Positions 25,074 through 34,679 of a stretch of DNA of 64,000 bases are shown here, piece by piece. The notes under the pieces were generated by a model. That model was given only the letters and a program-made list of their open reading frames with translations, had not been told where the DNA came from and did no database searches. Source of the DNA: Amycolatopsis camponoti (lineage in GTDB: Bacteria > Actinomycetota > Actinomycetes > Mycobacteriales > Pseudonocardiaceae). The stretch lies in contig NZ_CABVGP010000001.1 in NCBI RefSeq assembly GCF_902497555.1, forward strand, positions 496,001 through 560,000. The letters are read 5' to 3'. How positions within the stretch are numbered: position 1 is the first letter of the stretch; each line of letters begins with the position of its first letter. The position numbers and the translations under genes were made by a program.

Positions 25074-25793
25074 GTGAGCGTTCCCCCTCCGGCCCCCGGG
25101 GGCCAGCAGCCGGTGGGTCAGCCCGATCCCTATGGGCCGCCTCCCGGCGGTCAGCCGCAGCAGCAGTACGGCCAGCCGGGCCAGTACGGCACCCCGCCCG
25201 GCACTCCGCCGCAGGGCATGCCCGGCCAGTACGGCCCGCCGCCCGGACAGCCCGGCTTCCCGCCCGCGCCGCCGGTTCCGCCGAAGAAGTCGAAGGCGCT
25301 GTGGATCCGCCTCGGCATCGTCGCGCTCATCGTGATCGTCGGCGGCATCGTGGCGGTCGTCAAGTTCACGAGCGCGCCGGAAAACGCCGCGGTGGGCGAA
25401 TGCCTGAGCGTCGCCGAGTTCACCGAGATCACCAGCAAGAACATGCCGGAAAAGGTCGCCTGCGGCGATCAGTCGGCGAACGTGCTGGTCGCGGCGAAGC
25501 AGAACGGCACGGGCGCCCAGTGCCCGGGCGACGGCTACATCGAGCTCACCGTCGACCGCCCGGCGAGCACCATGTGCATGATCCCGAACGTCAAGCAGGG
25601 TGAGTGCTTCACGAACTTCCCGGACGGGCCGAAGGCCTTCAGCCGCGTGGCGTGCACCGACCCGTCGGCCTCGGCCGAGTTCGTCAAGGTCGCGGCGGTG
25701 AACGACCGGGCCCAGTGCGACGGAACCGACGCCGACGGTGTGCTCGCCTATTCGACCCCGCCGACGACTTTCTGTTTCAAGACGAAGAAGTGA
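25074..25793 (+). CDS. Pro/Gln-rich membrane-anchored protein with Cys-rich exported domain (LppU/SCO3897-like)
   Basis: 239 residues. Residues 1-70 are Pro/Gly/Gln-rich, then one membrane helix (LWIRLGIVALIVIVGGIVAVV), then about 135 extracytoplasmic residues with paired cysteines (VGECLSV, VACGD, AQCPGD, TMCMI, GECFTNF, VACTD, AQCDG, TFCF). This matches my memory of the actinobacterial LppU/SCO3897 type; function unknown. GTG 25074 with GAGG six bases upstream is preferred to GTG 25062. A terminator and a convergent gene follow. Confidence 0.75.
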   Translation: MSVPPPAPGGQQPVGQPDPYGPPPGGQPQQQYGQPGQYGTPPGTPPQGMPGQYGPPPGQPGFPPAPPVPPKKSKALWIRLGIVALIVIVGGIVAVVKFTSAPENAAVGECLSVAEFTEITSKNMPEKVACGDQSANVLVAAKQNGTGAQCPGDGYIELTVDRPASTMCMIPNVKQGECFTNFPDGPKAFSRVACTDPSASAEFVKVAAVNDRAQCDGTDADGVLAYSTPPTTFCFKTKK

Positions 25794-25814
25794 CCCGGGC
25801 CGGGTGACGCGTGG

Positions 25815-25854
25815 TCCAGGGAAATCCCGGCGTCGGGGCCGGGATTCCCCTGGA
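25815..25854. terminator. Bidirectional terminator hairpin
   Basis: TCCAGGGAAATCCCGGC pairs with GCCGGGATTCCCCTGGA (one mismatch, six-base loop) between convergent genes ending at 25793 and 25882. Confidence 0.7.
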
Positions 25855-25881
25855 TTCGCCGTCGCCGGTGTTCAGGTGGAA

Positions 25882-26214
25882 CTAGAACGAGTAGACGTCA
25901 CAGACCACCTTCGTGGACACGTCGTCCCACTCGGCCGGGGCCCAGGACACGAAGTACGTGCGGAAGTAGTGGTACGGCGCGGGAATCCCGCTCGGTACGA
26001 CGTGCTTGTACTCCGAGTGGAACTCCCACTGGAGCGGCGTCTGAACCTGGTTGACCGGGTCGCACTTCGGTGGCGGGATCGCGCCCGGTGGCGGCCGGAA
26101 AGCCGCGTCGGCGCCGGCGGCGTCCGAAACGCCGGTGAGCAATGCGAGGGCGCCGGTGGTGGCGGCGATTACCGCCCCGGTGCGCCGAAGGAAAGTCTTC
26201 AAGAAACCCCTCAT
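25882..26214 (-). CDS. Small secreted protein of unknown function
   Basis: 110 residues. Tat-free Sec signal peptide (MRGFLKTFLRRTGAV..., cleavage near DAAGADA), then about 70 residues rich in aromatic residues and Pro, with two cysteines (Cys51 and Cys105) that could form one disulfide. No family recognised. AAGGG lies upstream of ATG 26214. A pair of 12-base direct repeats containing GTGCGCAC lies 18 to 43 bases upstream of the start, suggesting tight repression. Confidence 0.7.
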   Translation of the reverse strand: MRGFLKTFLRRTGAVIAATTGALALLTGVSDAAGADAAFRPPPGAIPPPKCDPVNQVQTPLQWEFHSEYKHVVPSGIPAPYHYFRTYFVSWAPAEWDDVSTKVVCDVYSF

Positions 26215-26231
26215 TTCTTGACCCTTTTCTC

Positions 26232-26257
26232 GAATGTGCGCACAAGAATGTGCGCAC
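26232..26257 (-). promoter_or_regulatory. Twin operator-like repeats GAATGTGCGCAC
   Basis: GAATGTGCGCAC occurs at 26232-26243 and 26246-26257. Each contains the 8-base palindrome GTGCGCAC; the period is 14 bases. They sit directly upstream of the small secreted protein gene and between it and the divergent DHA2 exporter gene. Confidence 0.5.
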
Positions 26258-26479
26258 CTCTCGACCTTATTTCGGCCTGACCGGGCTGTCAACAACTCTT
26301 GTGATCTTGACTCGGGTGGTCTATCACCAACCAGCTCGGCACTCGGATCGGGCTGAAGCTGCGGCCGCCGTTCGGCCTCACGAACCCGGTGCCGGCCGAC
26401 AGCATCCGCTGAGACGCGTTTTGTCGGTGGCCCCCGGTAGCCTCGCGGACGAATCCACGAAACCGGGGGAATTCTCCAG

Positions 26480-28012
26480 ATGACTACGCAAAGAACCGGC
26501 GCGGCGCCGAACGGTGACGCGCTCGACGCCGGTGTGCTCAAGGTGGCCTCCGTGGTCGTCCTCGGCGCCATCATGGCGATCCTGGACACCACGGTCGTCA
26601 ACGTCGCGCTGCAGAAGCTGACGATCGAGTTCTCGACTTCGTTCGACGTCATCCAGTGGGTCGCCACGGGCTACCTGCTGGCGCTGGCGACCGTGATCCC
26701 GGTCACCGGCTGGGCGTCCGACCGCTTCGGCACCAAGCGTCTCTACATGCTCGCGATCGTGCTGTTCCTGGCCGGCTCGATGCTCGCGGGGGCGGCCTGG
26801 AACATCGAAACGCTGATCGTCTTCCGCGTCCTGCAGGGCTTCGGCGGCGGCATGCTGATGCCGTGCGGCATGACGATCCTGACCCGCGCGGCCGGCCCGC
26901 AGCGGATCGGGCGGGTGATGGCGGTGCTGGGCGTGCCGATGCTGCTCGGCCCGATCGGCGGCCCGATCCTCGGCGGCTGGCTGGTCGACGCGGTCAGCTG
27001 GCGCTGGATCTTCTTCATCAACGTGCCGATCGGCATCGTCACGCTGCTGCTGTCGTGGCGGCTGCTGCCGAAGGACGAACCGGAAGCCGCCGGGCGCTTC
27101 GACTTCATCGGCATGCTGATGGTTTCGCCGGGGCTGGCGGCGCTGATCTTCGGCGTTTCGAAGATCCCGTCCGCGGGCGGGTTCGGCGCGGTCGAGGTGT
27201 GGCTGCCGGTGCTGGCCGGGGTGGTGCTGCTGGTCGCGTTCGTCGTGCGCGCGCTCCGCGTGCCGAACCCGCTGGTGGACCTGCGGCTGTTCAAGAACCG
27301 GTCGTTCACGATCGCGATGGTGACGATGTCGCTGTTCTTCGTCGCGTTCCTCGGCGGGATGATGCTGCTGCCGACGTACTTCCTGCTGGTGCGCGGCGAA
27401 ACGACGTTGCACGCGGGGCTGCTGCTCGCCCCGCAGGGCTTCGGCGCGATGATCATGATGCCGATCACCGGCCGCCTGGCCGACAAGGTGGGCGCGCGCC
27501 GGATCGTGCTGCCGGGCATGGTGCTGCTCGTCGGCTCGATGGCGATGCTGACCCAGGTCACGGCGACCACGCCGTACTGGATCCTGCTGTCGGCGCTGTT
27601 CGTGATGGGCCTCGGCATGGGCTGCACGATGATGCCGATCACGACGTCGGCCCTGCAGACGCTCCAGCCGAAGGACATGGCCCGGGCCTCGACGGCGACG
27701 AACATCGTCCAGCAGACGGCGGGCGCGATCGGTTCGGCGGTGATGGCGACGATCCTGGCGGCCCTGCTGGCGGGCAAGTTCGGCGTCCCGACGGCCCAGG
27801 GCCAGCTGGCGGCGACGGCGGCGATCTTCAACCCGGAGACGCACACGGCGGCGACCGGCCTGGCGGCGGACGCGTTCTCGACGACGTTCGTGTGGTCGCT
27901 GGTCCTGGTGGTGCTGTGCGTGATCCCGGCGCTGTTCCTGCCGAAGTCCCGCCCGGCCGTGCCGTCGTCCTCGGAAGGGGACGAGGTCACCCCGCCGGTG
28001 ATGGTCCACTAG
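26480..28012 (+). CDS. DHA2-family MFS drug exporter (EmrB/QacA type)
   Basis: 510 residues, 14 predicted helices. LDTTVVNVAL in helix 1 (motif D1), WASDRFGTKRLY (motif A) and VLGVPMLLGPIGGPILGGWL (antiporter motif C) are clear. Proton-driven efflux of drugs or natural products is the usual role. It stands divergent from the small secreted protein, and GGGGGAAT precedes its ATG. A perfect terminator hairpin follows directly. Confidence 0.9.
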   Translation: MTTQRTGAAPNGDALDAGVLKVASVVVLGAIMAILDTTVVNVALQKLTIEFSTSFDVIQWVATGYLLALATVIPVTGWASDRFGTKRLYMLAIVLFLAGSMLAGAAWNIETLIVFRVLQGFGGGMLMPCGMTILTRAAGPQRIGRVMAVLGVPMLLGPIGGPILGGWLVDAVSWRWIFFINVPIGIVTLLLSWRLLPKDEPEAAGRFDFIGMLMVSPGLAALIFGVSKIPSAGGFGAVEVWLPVLAGVVLLVAFVVRALRVPNPLVDLRLFKNRSFTIAMVTMSLFFVAFLGGMMLLPTYFLLVRGETTLHAGLLLAPQGFGAMIMMPITGRLADKVGARRIVLPGMVLLVGSMAMLTQVTATTPYWILLSALFVMGLGMGCTMMPITTSALQTLQPKDMARASTATNIVQQTAGAIGSAVMATILAALLAGKFGVPTAQGQLAATAAIFNPETHTAATGLAADAFSTTFVWSLVLVVLCVIPALFLPKSRPAVPSSSEGDEVTPPVMVH

Positions 28013-28015
28013 CGC

Positions 28016-28051
28016 CGAAGGCCACCTCGAGTCGCCTCGAGGTGGCCTTCG
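28016..28051. terminator. Perfect bidirectional terminator hairpin
   Basis: CGAAGGCCACCTCGAG, loop TCGC, CTCGAGGTGGCCTTCG: a 16-bp perfect stem between the convergent exporter and thiolase genes. Confidence 0.8.
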
Positions 28052-28068
28052 CGCAGGGCTTCAGCAGG

Positions 28069-29289
28069 TCAGGAGAGGCGTTCGATGATCAGCGCCATGC
28101 CCTGGCCGCCGCCCACGCACATCGTCTCCAGGCCGAACTGCTTGTCGTGGTGCTGCAGCGAGTTGATCAGCGTCGACGTGATGCGCGCGCCCGTCATGCC
28201 GAACGGGTGGCCCACCGCGATCGCGCCGCCGTTGACGTTCAGGCGGTCGAGGTCGATGCCCAGGTCGCGGTACGACGGGATCACCTGCGCCGCGAACGCC
28301 TCGTTGATCTCCACCAGGTCGATGTCGCCGATCGACAGCCCCGCGCGGGACAGCGCCTGCTTGGACGCCTCCACCGGGCCGTAGCCCATGATCTCCGGCG
28401 AAAGGCCCGTCACGCCGGTCGACACGATCCGCGCCAGCGGCGTCAGGCCCAGCTCGCGCGCCTTCGTGTCGGACATGATGACCAGCGCCGCCGCGCCGTC
28501 GTTGAGGGCGCAGCAGTTGCCCGCCGTCACGCGGCCGTCCGGGCGGAACACCGGCTTGAGGCCGGAGACGCCTTCGATGGTGACGCCCGCGCGCGGGCCG
28601 TCGTCCTTCGAGACGACCGTGCCGTCCGCGAGCGTGACCGGGGTGATGTCCTTGGCCCAGAAGCCGTCGGCGATGGCCTTCTCGGCCAGGTTCTGCGAGC
28701 GGACGCCGAACTCGTCCATCTCCTCGCGCGTGACGCCCTTCTGCCGCGCCAGGTTCTCCGCGGTCTGGCCCATCGCGATGTAGACGTCCGGGACGTCCCC
28801 CGAGGTGCGCGGGTCGGTCCAGCTGTCGGTGCCGGACTCGGCGGTCGCCGCGGTCCGCTTCTCGGCGTCGGCGAACAGCGGGTTGTGCGTGTCCGGCCAC
28901 GAGTCCGAGCTGCCCTTGGCGAACCGCGAGACGGTCTCGACACCGGCCGAGATGAAGACGTCGCCCTCGCCGGCCTTGATCGCGTGGAACGCCATCCGGG
29001 TGGTCTGCAAGCTGGACGAGCAGTAGCGCGTGATGGTGCAGCCGGGCAGGTGGTCGTAGCCCAGCTCGACGGCGACGGCACGGCCCATGTTGAACCCGGA
29101 CTCGCCGCCCGGCAGGCCGCAGCCCAGCATCAGGTCGTCGATGTCGGTGGGGTCGAGCTGCGGCACCTTGGCCAGTGCCGCCTGGATCATCTGCACGGTC
29201 AGGTCGTCGGGCCGCATGCTGACCAGCGAGCCCTTCCCGGCGCGGCCGATCGGCGAGCGAGCGGTGGAGACGATGACGGCTTCAGGCAT
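28069..29289 (-). CDS. Thiolase / acetyl-CoA acetyltransferase (FadA3-like)
   Basis: 406 residues. Active-site Cys90 (TRYCSSS), His361 (VGHPFGMTGAR) and Cys391 (CVGGGQG) are all in place; full length. It cleaves or forms beta-ketoacyl-CoA. In M. tuberculosis the thiolase fadA3 (Rv1074c) precedes cbs on the opposite strand, as here, so this is likely its orthologue (from memory). ATG 29289 is chosen because the thiolase fold starts there (EAVIVSTARSPIG); the frame is open slightly further. Confidence 0.92.
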   Translation of the reverse strand: MPEAVIVSTARSPIGRAGKGSLVSMRPDDLTVQMIQAALAKVPQLDPTDIDDLMLGCGLPGGESGFNMGRAVAVELGYDHLPGCTITRYCSSSLQTTRMAFHAIKAGEGDVFISAGVETVSRFAKGSSDSWPDTHNPLFADAEKRTAATAESGTDSWTDPRTSGDVPDVYIAMGQTAENLARQKGVTREEMDEFGVRSQNLAEKAIADGFWAKDITPVTLADGTVVSKDDGPRAGVTIEGVSGLKPVFRPDGRVTAGNCCALNDGAAALVIMSDTKARELGLTPLARIVSTGVTGLSPEIMGYGPVEASKQALSRAGLSIGDIDLVEINEAFAAQVIPSYRDLGIDLDRLNVNGGAIAVGHPFGMTGARITSTLINSLQHHDKQFGLETMCVGGGQGMALIIERLS

Positions 29290-29512
29290 GACGTGACACA
29301 TCCTCGTATCGCGAGCTAAGCGTGCTAAGCGGTTGCTCACCATACTGCCGCGCCGGGCGCCGCCGGAAAAGCCGAACGCGGTGTGAGCTTCTCCGCGGCG
29401 CCCGGCGGTTCCGGCCCGCCGGGGGTGACTCGCACGGCCGGACTGCGCGGTTCAGGCGAAAACGCCCGTTCACTACATCGGCTGACGTCCGCCGCTGGCA
29501 AGATCGCCGGCC

Positions 29513-30457
29513 ATGGGGACCGAAGCGCGGGTGCTGCGGACGAGGACGATCCTGCTGTGGGGCGCCGGGCTGCTGGTGGTCACCGCGCTCGCCGCCACCC
29601 TGTTGCTGACCCTCCTCGGCGGCGGCCGCCCGGAGGACTCCGCCCGGCTGGACGCCCTCAGGACCGCCGCCAACATCGTCGTCGGCACCGGGGGCGCCGC
29701 CGCGCTGCTGCTCGCCGCGCGCCGGCAACGATCGGCCGAGCTGGACCTCGTGCAGAAAGACCACGACGCCACCGAACGGCGGATCACCGAGATCTACGGC
29801 AAGGCCGCCGACCAGCTCGGCAGCGACAAGGCGCCGGTCCGCCTCGCCGGCCTCTACTCCCTCGAACGGCTCGCCGCGGGGTATGCCGAAAACCGGCAGA
29901 CGATCGTCAACGTCCTCTGCGCCTACCTGCGGATGCCGTACGCGCCCGGCGACGAAGACCTCGAGGAGCTGCAGGTCCGCAAGACCGCGCAGCGCATCCT
30001 CCTGCTGCACCTGCGGCCCGGCCCGCCCGAGGCGCCGAGCGGTGCCTTCTGGCCCGACGTCGACCTCGACTTCTCGGGCGCCGAGCTGGTCGGGCTGAAC
30101 CTCACGCACTGCGTGATCCGCTCGATCGTCTGCTACGAGACCACGTTCTCCGAACTGACGTCCTTCCGCGGCACCGAATTCCGCACCAAAGCGGATTTCA
30201 ACAAGGCCTGGTTCACGGACCGCGTCGATTTCCGCGGAACCGTTTTCGGCGGCGAACGCGATTCCTTCAACGGCGCCGTTTTCGCAGGTCCGGCCGATTT
30301 CGGCAAGAAGTCCGCCGCGCGGCTCGCGGGTGCGCGGGCTCAACGGGGGTTTCCCCGGACCTGGCCCCAGGATTGGGAAGAACGGCCGCTCGCGGACCAG
30401 CCCGACCAGGCGGAATTGACACGAAAGGGTGATCCCGGGCAACCGCCCGCCCGATAG
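29513..30457 (+). CDS. Membrane protein with C-terminal pentapeptide-like repeats
   Basis: 314 residues. Two N-terminal helices (about 13-32 and 50-66), then a charged helical region (EKDHDATERRITEIYGKAADQLGSD-like start, then LAGLYSLERLA) and a short run of pentapeptide-type repeats (LDFSGAELVGLNLTHC..., FRGTEFRTKADFNKAWF...). This architecture is common in actinobacteria; function unknown. No SD; CAAGAT lies about nine bases before the ATG. Confidence 0.78.
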   Translation: MGTEARVLRTRTILLWGAGLLVVTALAATLLLTLLGGGRPEDSARLDALRTAANIVVGTGGAAALLLAARRQRSAELDLVQKDHDATERRITEIYGKAADQLGSDKAPVRLAGLYSLERLAAGYAENRQTIVNVLCAYLRMPYAPGDEDLEELQVRKTAQRILLLHLRPGPPEAPSGAFWPDVDLDFSGAELVGLNLTHCVIRSIVCYETTFSELTSFRGTEFRTKADFNKAWFTDRVDFRGTVFGGERDSFNGAVFAGPADFGKKSAARLAGARAQRGFPRTWPQDWEERPLADQPDQAELTRKGDPGQPPAR

Positions 30458-30798
30458 CATCGTGTCCTCAGTGAAGTCGCCGTTCCACGACACGGGAGGT
30501 GAACTGGCGATGATGACCGGATGGGCCGCCCGCGGGGCGTCCCTGGTGCTGCGGACGGGCTGCCGCGTGCCGATCGGCGCCGGGCGGACCCTCCGGGACG
30601 GGATGACGGCTCAGCGTGCGGCGGCCCTCGGGCCGAATCCGGCGTGGACGGGTTGCTTGGTGGCGGCCTGAGCTCTTCGCCGGGCGGTCCGACCTCGCCA
30701 CCGCTGCCCGGCATCGCCGACGCGCACCCGGAGGCCCCCGGACCCCGATCCGGCGTGAGGTGGACAACGCCACCGGTGCGCCGTTTAGGCTGGCGGTC
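30458..30798 (+). other. Gap of about 340 bases upstream of cbs
   Basis: Mostly non-coding. A 53-codon open frame (ATG 30510 to TGA 30671) has GGGAGG ten bases upstream and starts MMTGWAARGASLVL; it is either a short unknown gene or the decayed start of a lost neighbour (M. tuberculosis has lipU here). TAGGCT at 30786-30791 just upstream of the cbs GTG is a probable -10 element. Confidence 0.4.
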
Positions 30799-32169
30799 GT
30801 GGAGTACGCAGAGCACATCGCAGACCTCGTGGGCAACACCCCGCTGGTCAAGCTGAACTCGTTGACCAAGGGGCTCAAGCCGCTCGTGCTGGCCAAGGTC
30901 GAGTACCTGAACCCGGGTGGCTCGGTCAAGGACCGCATCGCGCTGCGCATGATCGAAGCCGCCGAAGCCTCGGGCGAGCTGCGCCCCGGCGGCACGATCG
31001 TGGAGCCGACGTCCGGCAACACCGGCGTCGGGCTGGCCATGGTCGCGCAGCGCAAGGGCTACCACTGCGTCTTCGTCTGCCCGGACAAGGTCAGTGAAGA
31101 CAAGCGCAACGTCCTCAAGGCCTACGGCGCCCGCGTCGTGGTGTGCCCGACCGCGGTGGCGCCCGAGCACCCGGACTCCTACTACAACGTCTCCGACCGC
31201 CTGGTCCGCGAGATCGACGGCGCCTGGAAGCCCAACCAGTACGCCAACGCGCAGAACCCGGAGAGCCACTACCTCTCCACCGGCCCCGAGCTGTGGAAGC
31301 AGACCGACGGCAAGATCACGCACTTCGTCGCGGGCGTCGGCACCGGCGGCACGATCTCCGGCACCGGCCGCTACCTCAAGGAGGTCAGCGACGGCCGCGT
31401 GCGGGTGGTCGGCGCCGACCCGGAGGGCTCGGTCTACTCCGGCGGCAGCGGCCGGCCGTACCTGGTCGAGGGCGTCGGCGAGGACTTCTGGCCGGACACC
31501 TACGACCGCAAGGTCGCCGACGAGATCATCCCGGTCTCCGACGCCCACTCGTTCCAGATCACCCGGCGGCTCGCGCTCGAGGAGGGCCTGCTGGTCGGCG
31601 GCTCCTGCGGGATGGCCGTCGCCGCCGCGCTGGAGCTCGCCGAGCGGCTCACCGAGGACGACGTCGTGGTCGTGCTGCTGCCCGACGGCGGCCGCGGCTA
31701 CCTGACGAAGGTGTTCAACGACACCTGGATGTCCTCCTACGGCTTCCTGCCCCCCGACTCCTCGGGCGCGACGGTCGCCGACGTGCTCACGAAGAAGAGC
31801 GGCTCGCTGCCGTCGCTGGTGCACTCGCACCCCAACGAGACGGTCGCCGAGGCCATCGCGATCCTGGCCGAGTTCGACGTCAGCCAGATGCCCGTGGTCA
31901 GCGCGGAGCCGCCGGTGATGGCGGCCGAGGTCGTCGGCGCGGTCAACGAGCGCGACCTGCTCGACGCGCTGTTCACCGGCAAGGCGCAGCTGGCCGACCG
32001 GCTCGAGCGGCACATGTCCCCGCCGCTGCCGACGATCGGCGGCGGTGAGCAGGTGAGCGCCGCGATGACGGCGCTCGAGGGTGCCGACGGCGCGCTCGTG
32101 CTGGTCGACGGCAAGCCGGCCGGGGTCGTCACCCGGCACGACCTCCTGGGCTTCCTCGCCGGCCGCTGA
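30799..32169 (+). CDS. cbs: Cystathionine beta-synthase
   Basis: 456 residues. A PLP fold-type II catalytic domain (1-320) with the Schiff-base Lys44 (GGSVKDR) and phosphate loop GTGGTISG, then two CBS domains (about 335-456). It condenses homocysteine with serine to cystathionine (reverse transsulfuration), with metB two genes downstream completing the sulfur route. GTG 30799 has no SD and TAGGCT seven bases upstream, suggesting a leaderless mRNA. Orthologue of Rv1077 by family and neighbourhood. Confidence 0.93.
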   Translation: MEYAEHIADLVGNTPLVKLNSLTKGLKPLVLAKVEYLNPGGSVKDRIALRMIEAAEASGELRPGGTIVEPTSGNTGVGLAMVAQRKGYHCVFVCPDKVSEDKRNVLKAYGARVVVCPTAVAPEHPDSYYNVSDRLVREIDGAWKPNQYANAQNPESHYLSTGPELWKQTDGKITHFVAGVGTGGTISGTGRYLKEVSDGRVRVVGADPEGSVYSGGSGRPYLVEGVGEDFWPDTYDRKVADEIIPVSDAHSFQITRRLALEEGLLVGGSCGMAVAAALELAERLTEDDVVVVLLPDGGRGYLTKVFNDTWMSSYGFLPPDSSGATVADVLTKKSGSLPSLVHSHPNETVAEAIAILAEFDVSQMPVVSAEPPVMAAEVVGAVNERDLLDALFTGKAQLADRLERHMSPPLPTIGGGEQVSAAMTALEGADGALVLVDGKPAGVVTRHDLLGFLAGR

Positions 32170-32297
32170 GCAGGAGCTGTGAAAGTCCTTCATCGGCGCA
32201 CCGGGCCGGGGCGTTACGAGCGCCCTGCCGGGTGATCCGATAGCGTGAGCGCAAATAGAACACTTTCGCGTCCTCGTCAAGGGGGTTCAAGACCCAC

Positions 32298-33830
32298 ATG
32301 AGTGCACCGCAGCCACCGAACCAGCCGTGGGGTGGCGGCCAGCCACCTCAGGGCCCGCCGAGTGGCGCCCAGCCGCAGCAGGACAACCCGTTCGGCAGCC
32401 CGGAACCGACCCAGGTCGTGCAGCCCGCCCAGCCACAGGGCGGTTCCCCGTTCGGGGAGACGCCCGAACCGACGCAGGTCGTCCAGCCGGGTCACCCGGG
32501 TGACGGCGGGGCGGGCGCGACCCAGGCGATGCCGCCGGTCGACGCGAACGCGACGCAGTGGGTGAACCCGGCGGGCGGCGGCGACGCCCCGGTCGCGGAC
32601 TCCACGCAGCTGGTCCCGCCGGGCTCCCAGCCGCCGGCGATCCCGTACACCCCGCCGCCGAGCGCGGCCGACAACCCGGCCGCGGCGTTCGGCCAGCAGC
32701 CGGGCGGCTACGGCCAGCCGGGGGGCGGTTTCGGTCAGCCGGGGCAGCCCGGTCAGCCCGGCGGGTTCGGCCAGCAGCCGGGCTACGGCCAGCCGGGCCA
32801 GCAGCCCGGTCAGCCGCAGCAGGGCTTCGGCGGTCCCGGGTTCGGCGGACCGCAGCAGCCCGGTTTCGGCGGTCAGCCGCCGCAGTTCGGCGGCCCGTCC
32901 GCCGGGGGCAACGGCCTGTTCGGCTACATCGCCGGTGGCGTGGTGGCCCTGCTGGGCCTGATCGCGCTGATCATCGCGTTCAGCTACATGGGCGACGCGA
33001 GCGACTACTCGAAGATCTTCGACCTCGCTCCGGACCAGGCGGCCATCGACAAGGTGCTCGACGCGGCCGGGATCATCGGCCCGGGCCTCGTCTGGTTCTA
33101 CGTGGTCATGATCCTGCTGGGCGCGCTGATCTCCCTCGCCGGCGGCGTCGGGCTGGCGCTCGTGGGCAAGCTGGGCGGGATCAAGAAGTTCGTCCCGATC
33201 GCGATCGTCGCGGGTGGTGCGCTCCTCACGGTCTTCGCGCTGCTGCTCAAGATCGGGATGACGCCGAACGCCGAGACGCTCTCGCAGGCCTCCGCGTCCG
33301 AGCGGGACACCTTCGGCCTCGGCCTGCCGCCGCTGATCCTCGGCGTGCTCATCCTCATCGTGGGTGTGCTCGGGTTCATCCCGGCGACGCAGCAGTTCGT
33401 CGGCCTCGGTGACGGCGGTGCCACGCCGGGCGGGCCGCAGGGCTTCGGCGGGCCGCCGCAGGGCGGCTTCGGTGCCCCGCAGCAGCAGGGCGGGTTCGGC
33501 CAGCCGGGTCAGCCCGGTCAGCCGGGCGGGTTCGGCCAGCCTGGTCAGCCTGGCGGCTACGGACAGCCGGGACAGGGTTACGGCCAGCCCCCGGGCTACG
33601 GCCAGCCGGGCGGGCCCAACCCGTCCAGCGGCGGGTTCCCGCAGCCGTCGAGCGGGGGTTTCCCGCAGCCGGGCCAGCAGCCGGGCGGCTACGGCCAGCC
33701 GGGCCAGCACCAGGGCTACCCGCAGCAGCCGGGGCAGCCGCCGCAGGGCTGGGGCCAGCCCCCTGGCCAGCAGGGACCGCCGAGCGGCGGGTTCGGCCAG
33801 CCCGGCCAGCCGCCGCAGCAGCAGTGGTGA
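32298..33830 (+). CDS. Pro/Gly/Gln-rich tetraspan membrane protein (34-kDa antigen-like)
   Basis: 510 residues. Residues 1-205 and 380-510 are low-complexity tails built of GQPGQ, GGFGQ and GYGQ units; between them are four membrane helices (about 212-236, 255-290, 295-315, 332-355). This recalls mycobacterial DUF5336 / 34-kDa antigenic proteins and the Pro-rich antigen Pra, which lies between cbs and metB in M. tuberculosis. The tails are likely cytoplasmic, disordered interaction or phase-separation regions. GGGGG precedes ATG 32298. Confidence 0.8.
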   Translation: MSAPQPPNQPWGGGQPPQGPPSGAQPQQDNPFGSPEPTQVVQPAQPQGGSPFGETPEPTQVVQPGHPGDGGAGATQAMPPVDANATQWVNPAGGGDAPVADSTQLVPPGSQPPAIPYTPPPSAADNPAAAFGQQPGGYGQPGGGFGQPGQPGQPGGFGQQPGYGQPGQQPGQPQQGFGGPGFGGPQQPGFGGQPPQFGGPSAGGNGLFGYIAGGVVALLGLIALIIAFSYMGDASDYSKIFDLAPDQAAIDKVLDAAGIIGPGLVWFYVVMILLGALISLAGGVGLALVGKLGGIKKFVPIAIVAGGALLTVFALLLKIGMTPNAETLSQASASERDTFGLGLPPLILGVLILIVGVLGFIPATQQFVGLGDGGATPGGPQGFGGPPQGGFGAPQQQGGFGQPGQPGQPGGFGQPGQPGGYGQPGQGYGQPPGYGQPGGPNPSSGGFPQPSSGGFPQPGQQPGGYGQPGQHQGYPQQPGQPPQGWGQPPGQQGPPSGGFGQPGQPPQQQW

Positions 33831-33844
33831 ACTAGGACCGCATT

Positions 33845-33877
33845 CGTGCCCCGGAGCCCATTCGGCTCCGGGGCACG
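33845..33877 (+). terminator. Terminator hairpin
   Basis: CGTGCCCCGGAGCC, loop CATTC, GGCTCCGGGGCACG: a perfect 14-bp stem 15 bases after the Pro-rich protein stop. No U-tract. Confidence 0.75.
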
Positions 33878-33899
33878 CTGCATTGAGCACCCAGTACTT

Positions 33900-33920
33900 A
33901 ATTGTCCGAAAAGGACAATT
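33900..33920 (+). promoter_or_regulatory. AT-rich inverted repeat
   Basis: AATTGTCC, spacer GAAAA, GGACAATT: perfect 8-bp arms in a short AT-rich island, 170 bases before the next start codon. It could be an operator overlapping a promoter of the small membrane protein gene. Confidence 0.4.
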
Positions 33921-34089
33921 GCGCGCTATCGCGGGTCATCCGGATCCCGTGACAGCATTTCTGCCGCTAGCGCAGGAAAATGATCTTGGGTTCCGCCGTC
34001 CGGCCCAATTCCGTTCTCTTTCGGAGTCACTTCCTCCTTTCCCGACTAGGGTGAACGTCGTAGTCCTGCGTTCTGCTGATGGGGGAGTC

Positions 34090-34635
34090 GTGACCGGTCA
34101 ACGCGGATATCCGGTGGCCCATTCACATTCGCATTCGTATTCATCGGCTCGGCCGTCCGGAGTAACGGCGATCCTCGCCGGCCTGCTCGGGCTCGCGGCC
34201 GCCGTCGCCGCCGGTTATGTGCCGGTCAAGATCTTCCTCGACATGCCCGCCGAATTCAGCCTCGGCGCTCTGCCGGGCTGGGTGCTCGTGGACCTCGCCG
34301 CCTACCTCGGAGCCGGGCTCGTGCTCCTGCTGGGCGCGCTGACGACGTTGTTCCGCGCGACGGCGGGCGCGATCCTGCTCGGCCTGGGCGCTCTGCTGGC
34401 GATCGGGGCGCTGCTGATGGAGCCGCTGTCGGTGGGCGTCCCGCTGGCCCGGTTCGCGGACGCGATGTTCACCCACGGCGGGTTCGCGATGGTGGACCGG
34501 GTGGGCTTGGCCGCCCTGGCGGTGCTGGTGCTGATCCTGGCGCTCCTGCCGCCGACTTTCCGCTACCTGCGTTACCGCGCGCCGGCGATGCCGCTGTGGG
34601 CGGGCCAGGAGGCCTACTCGTCCCGAAGCTGGTGA
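34090..34635 (+). CDS. Small polytopic membrane protein, function unknown
   Basis: 181 residues with four hydrophobic helices after a short His/Ser-rich N-terminus (AHSHSHSYSS). GTG 34090 follows GGGGGAG closely; another in-frame GTG lies at 34051, so the start is uncertain. No family recognised. It sits between the Pro-rich protein and metB, with a second small membrane protein following. Confidence 0.65.
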   Translation: MTGQRGYPVAHSHSHSYSSARPSGVTAILAGLLGLAAAVAAGYVPVKIFLDMPAEFSLGALPGWVLVDLAAYLGAGLVLLLGALTTLFRATAGAILLGLGALLAIGALLMEPLSVGVPLARFADAMFTHGGFAMVDRVGLAALAVLVLILALLPPTFRYLRYRAPAMPLWAGQEAYSSRSW

Positions 34636-34679
34636 CCCACGCCGGTCACTCGTGGTGACCGGCCGTATCCTCGGCTGCC

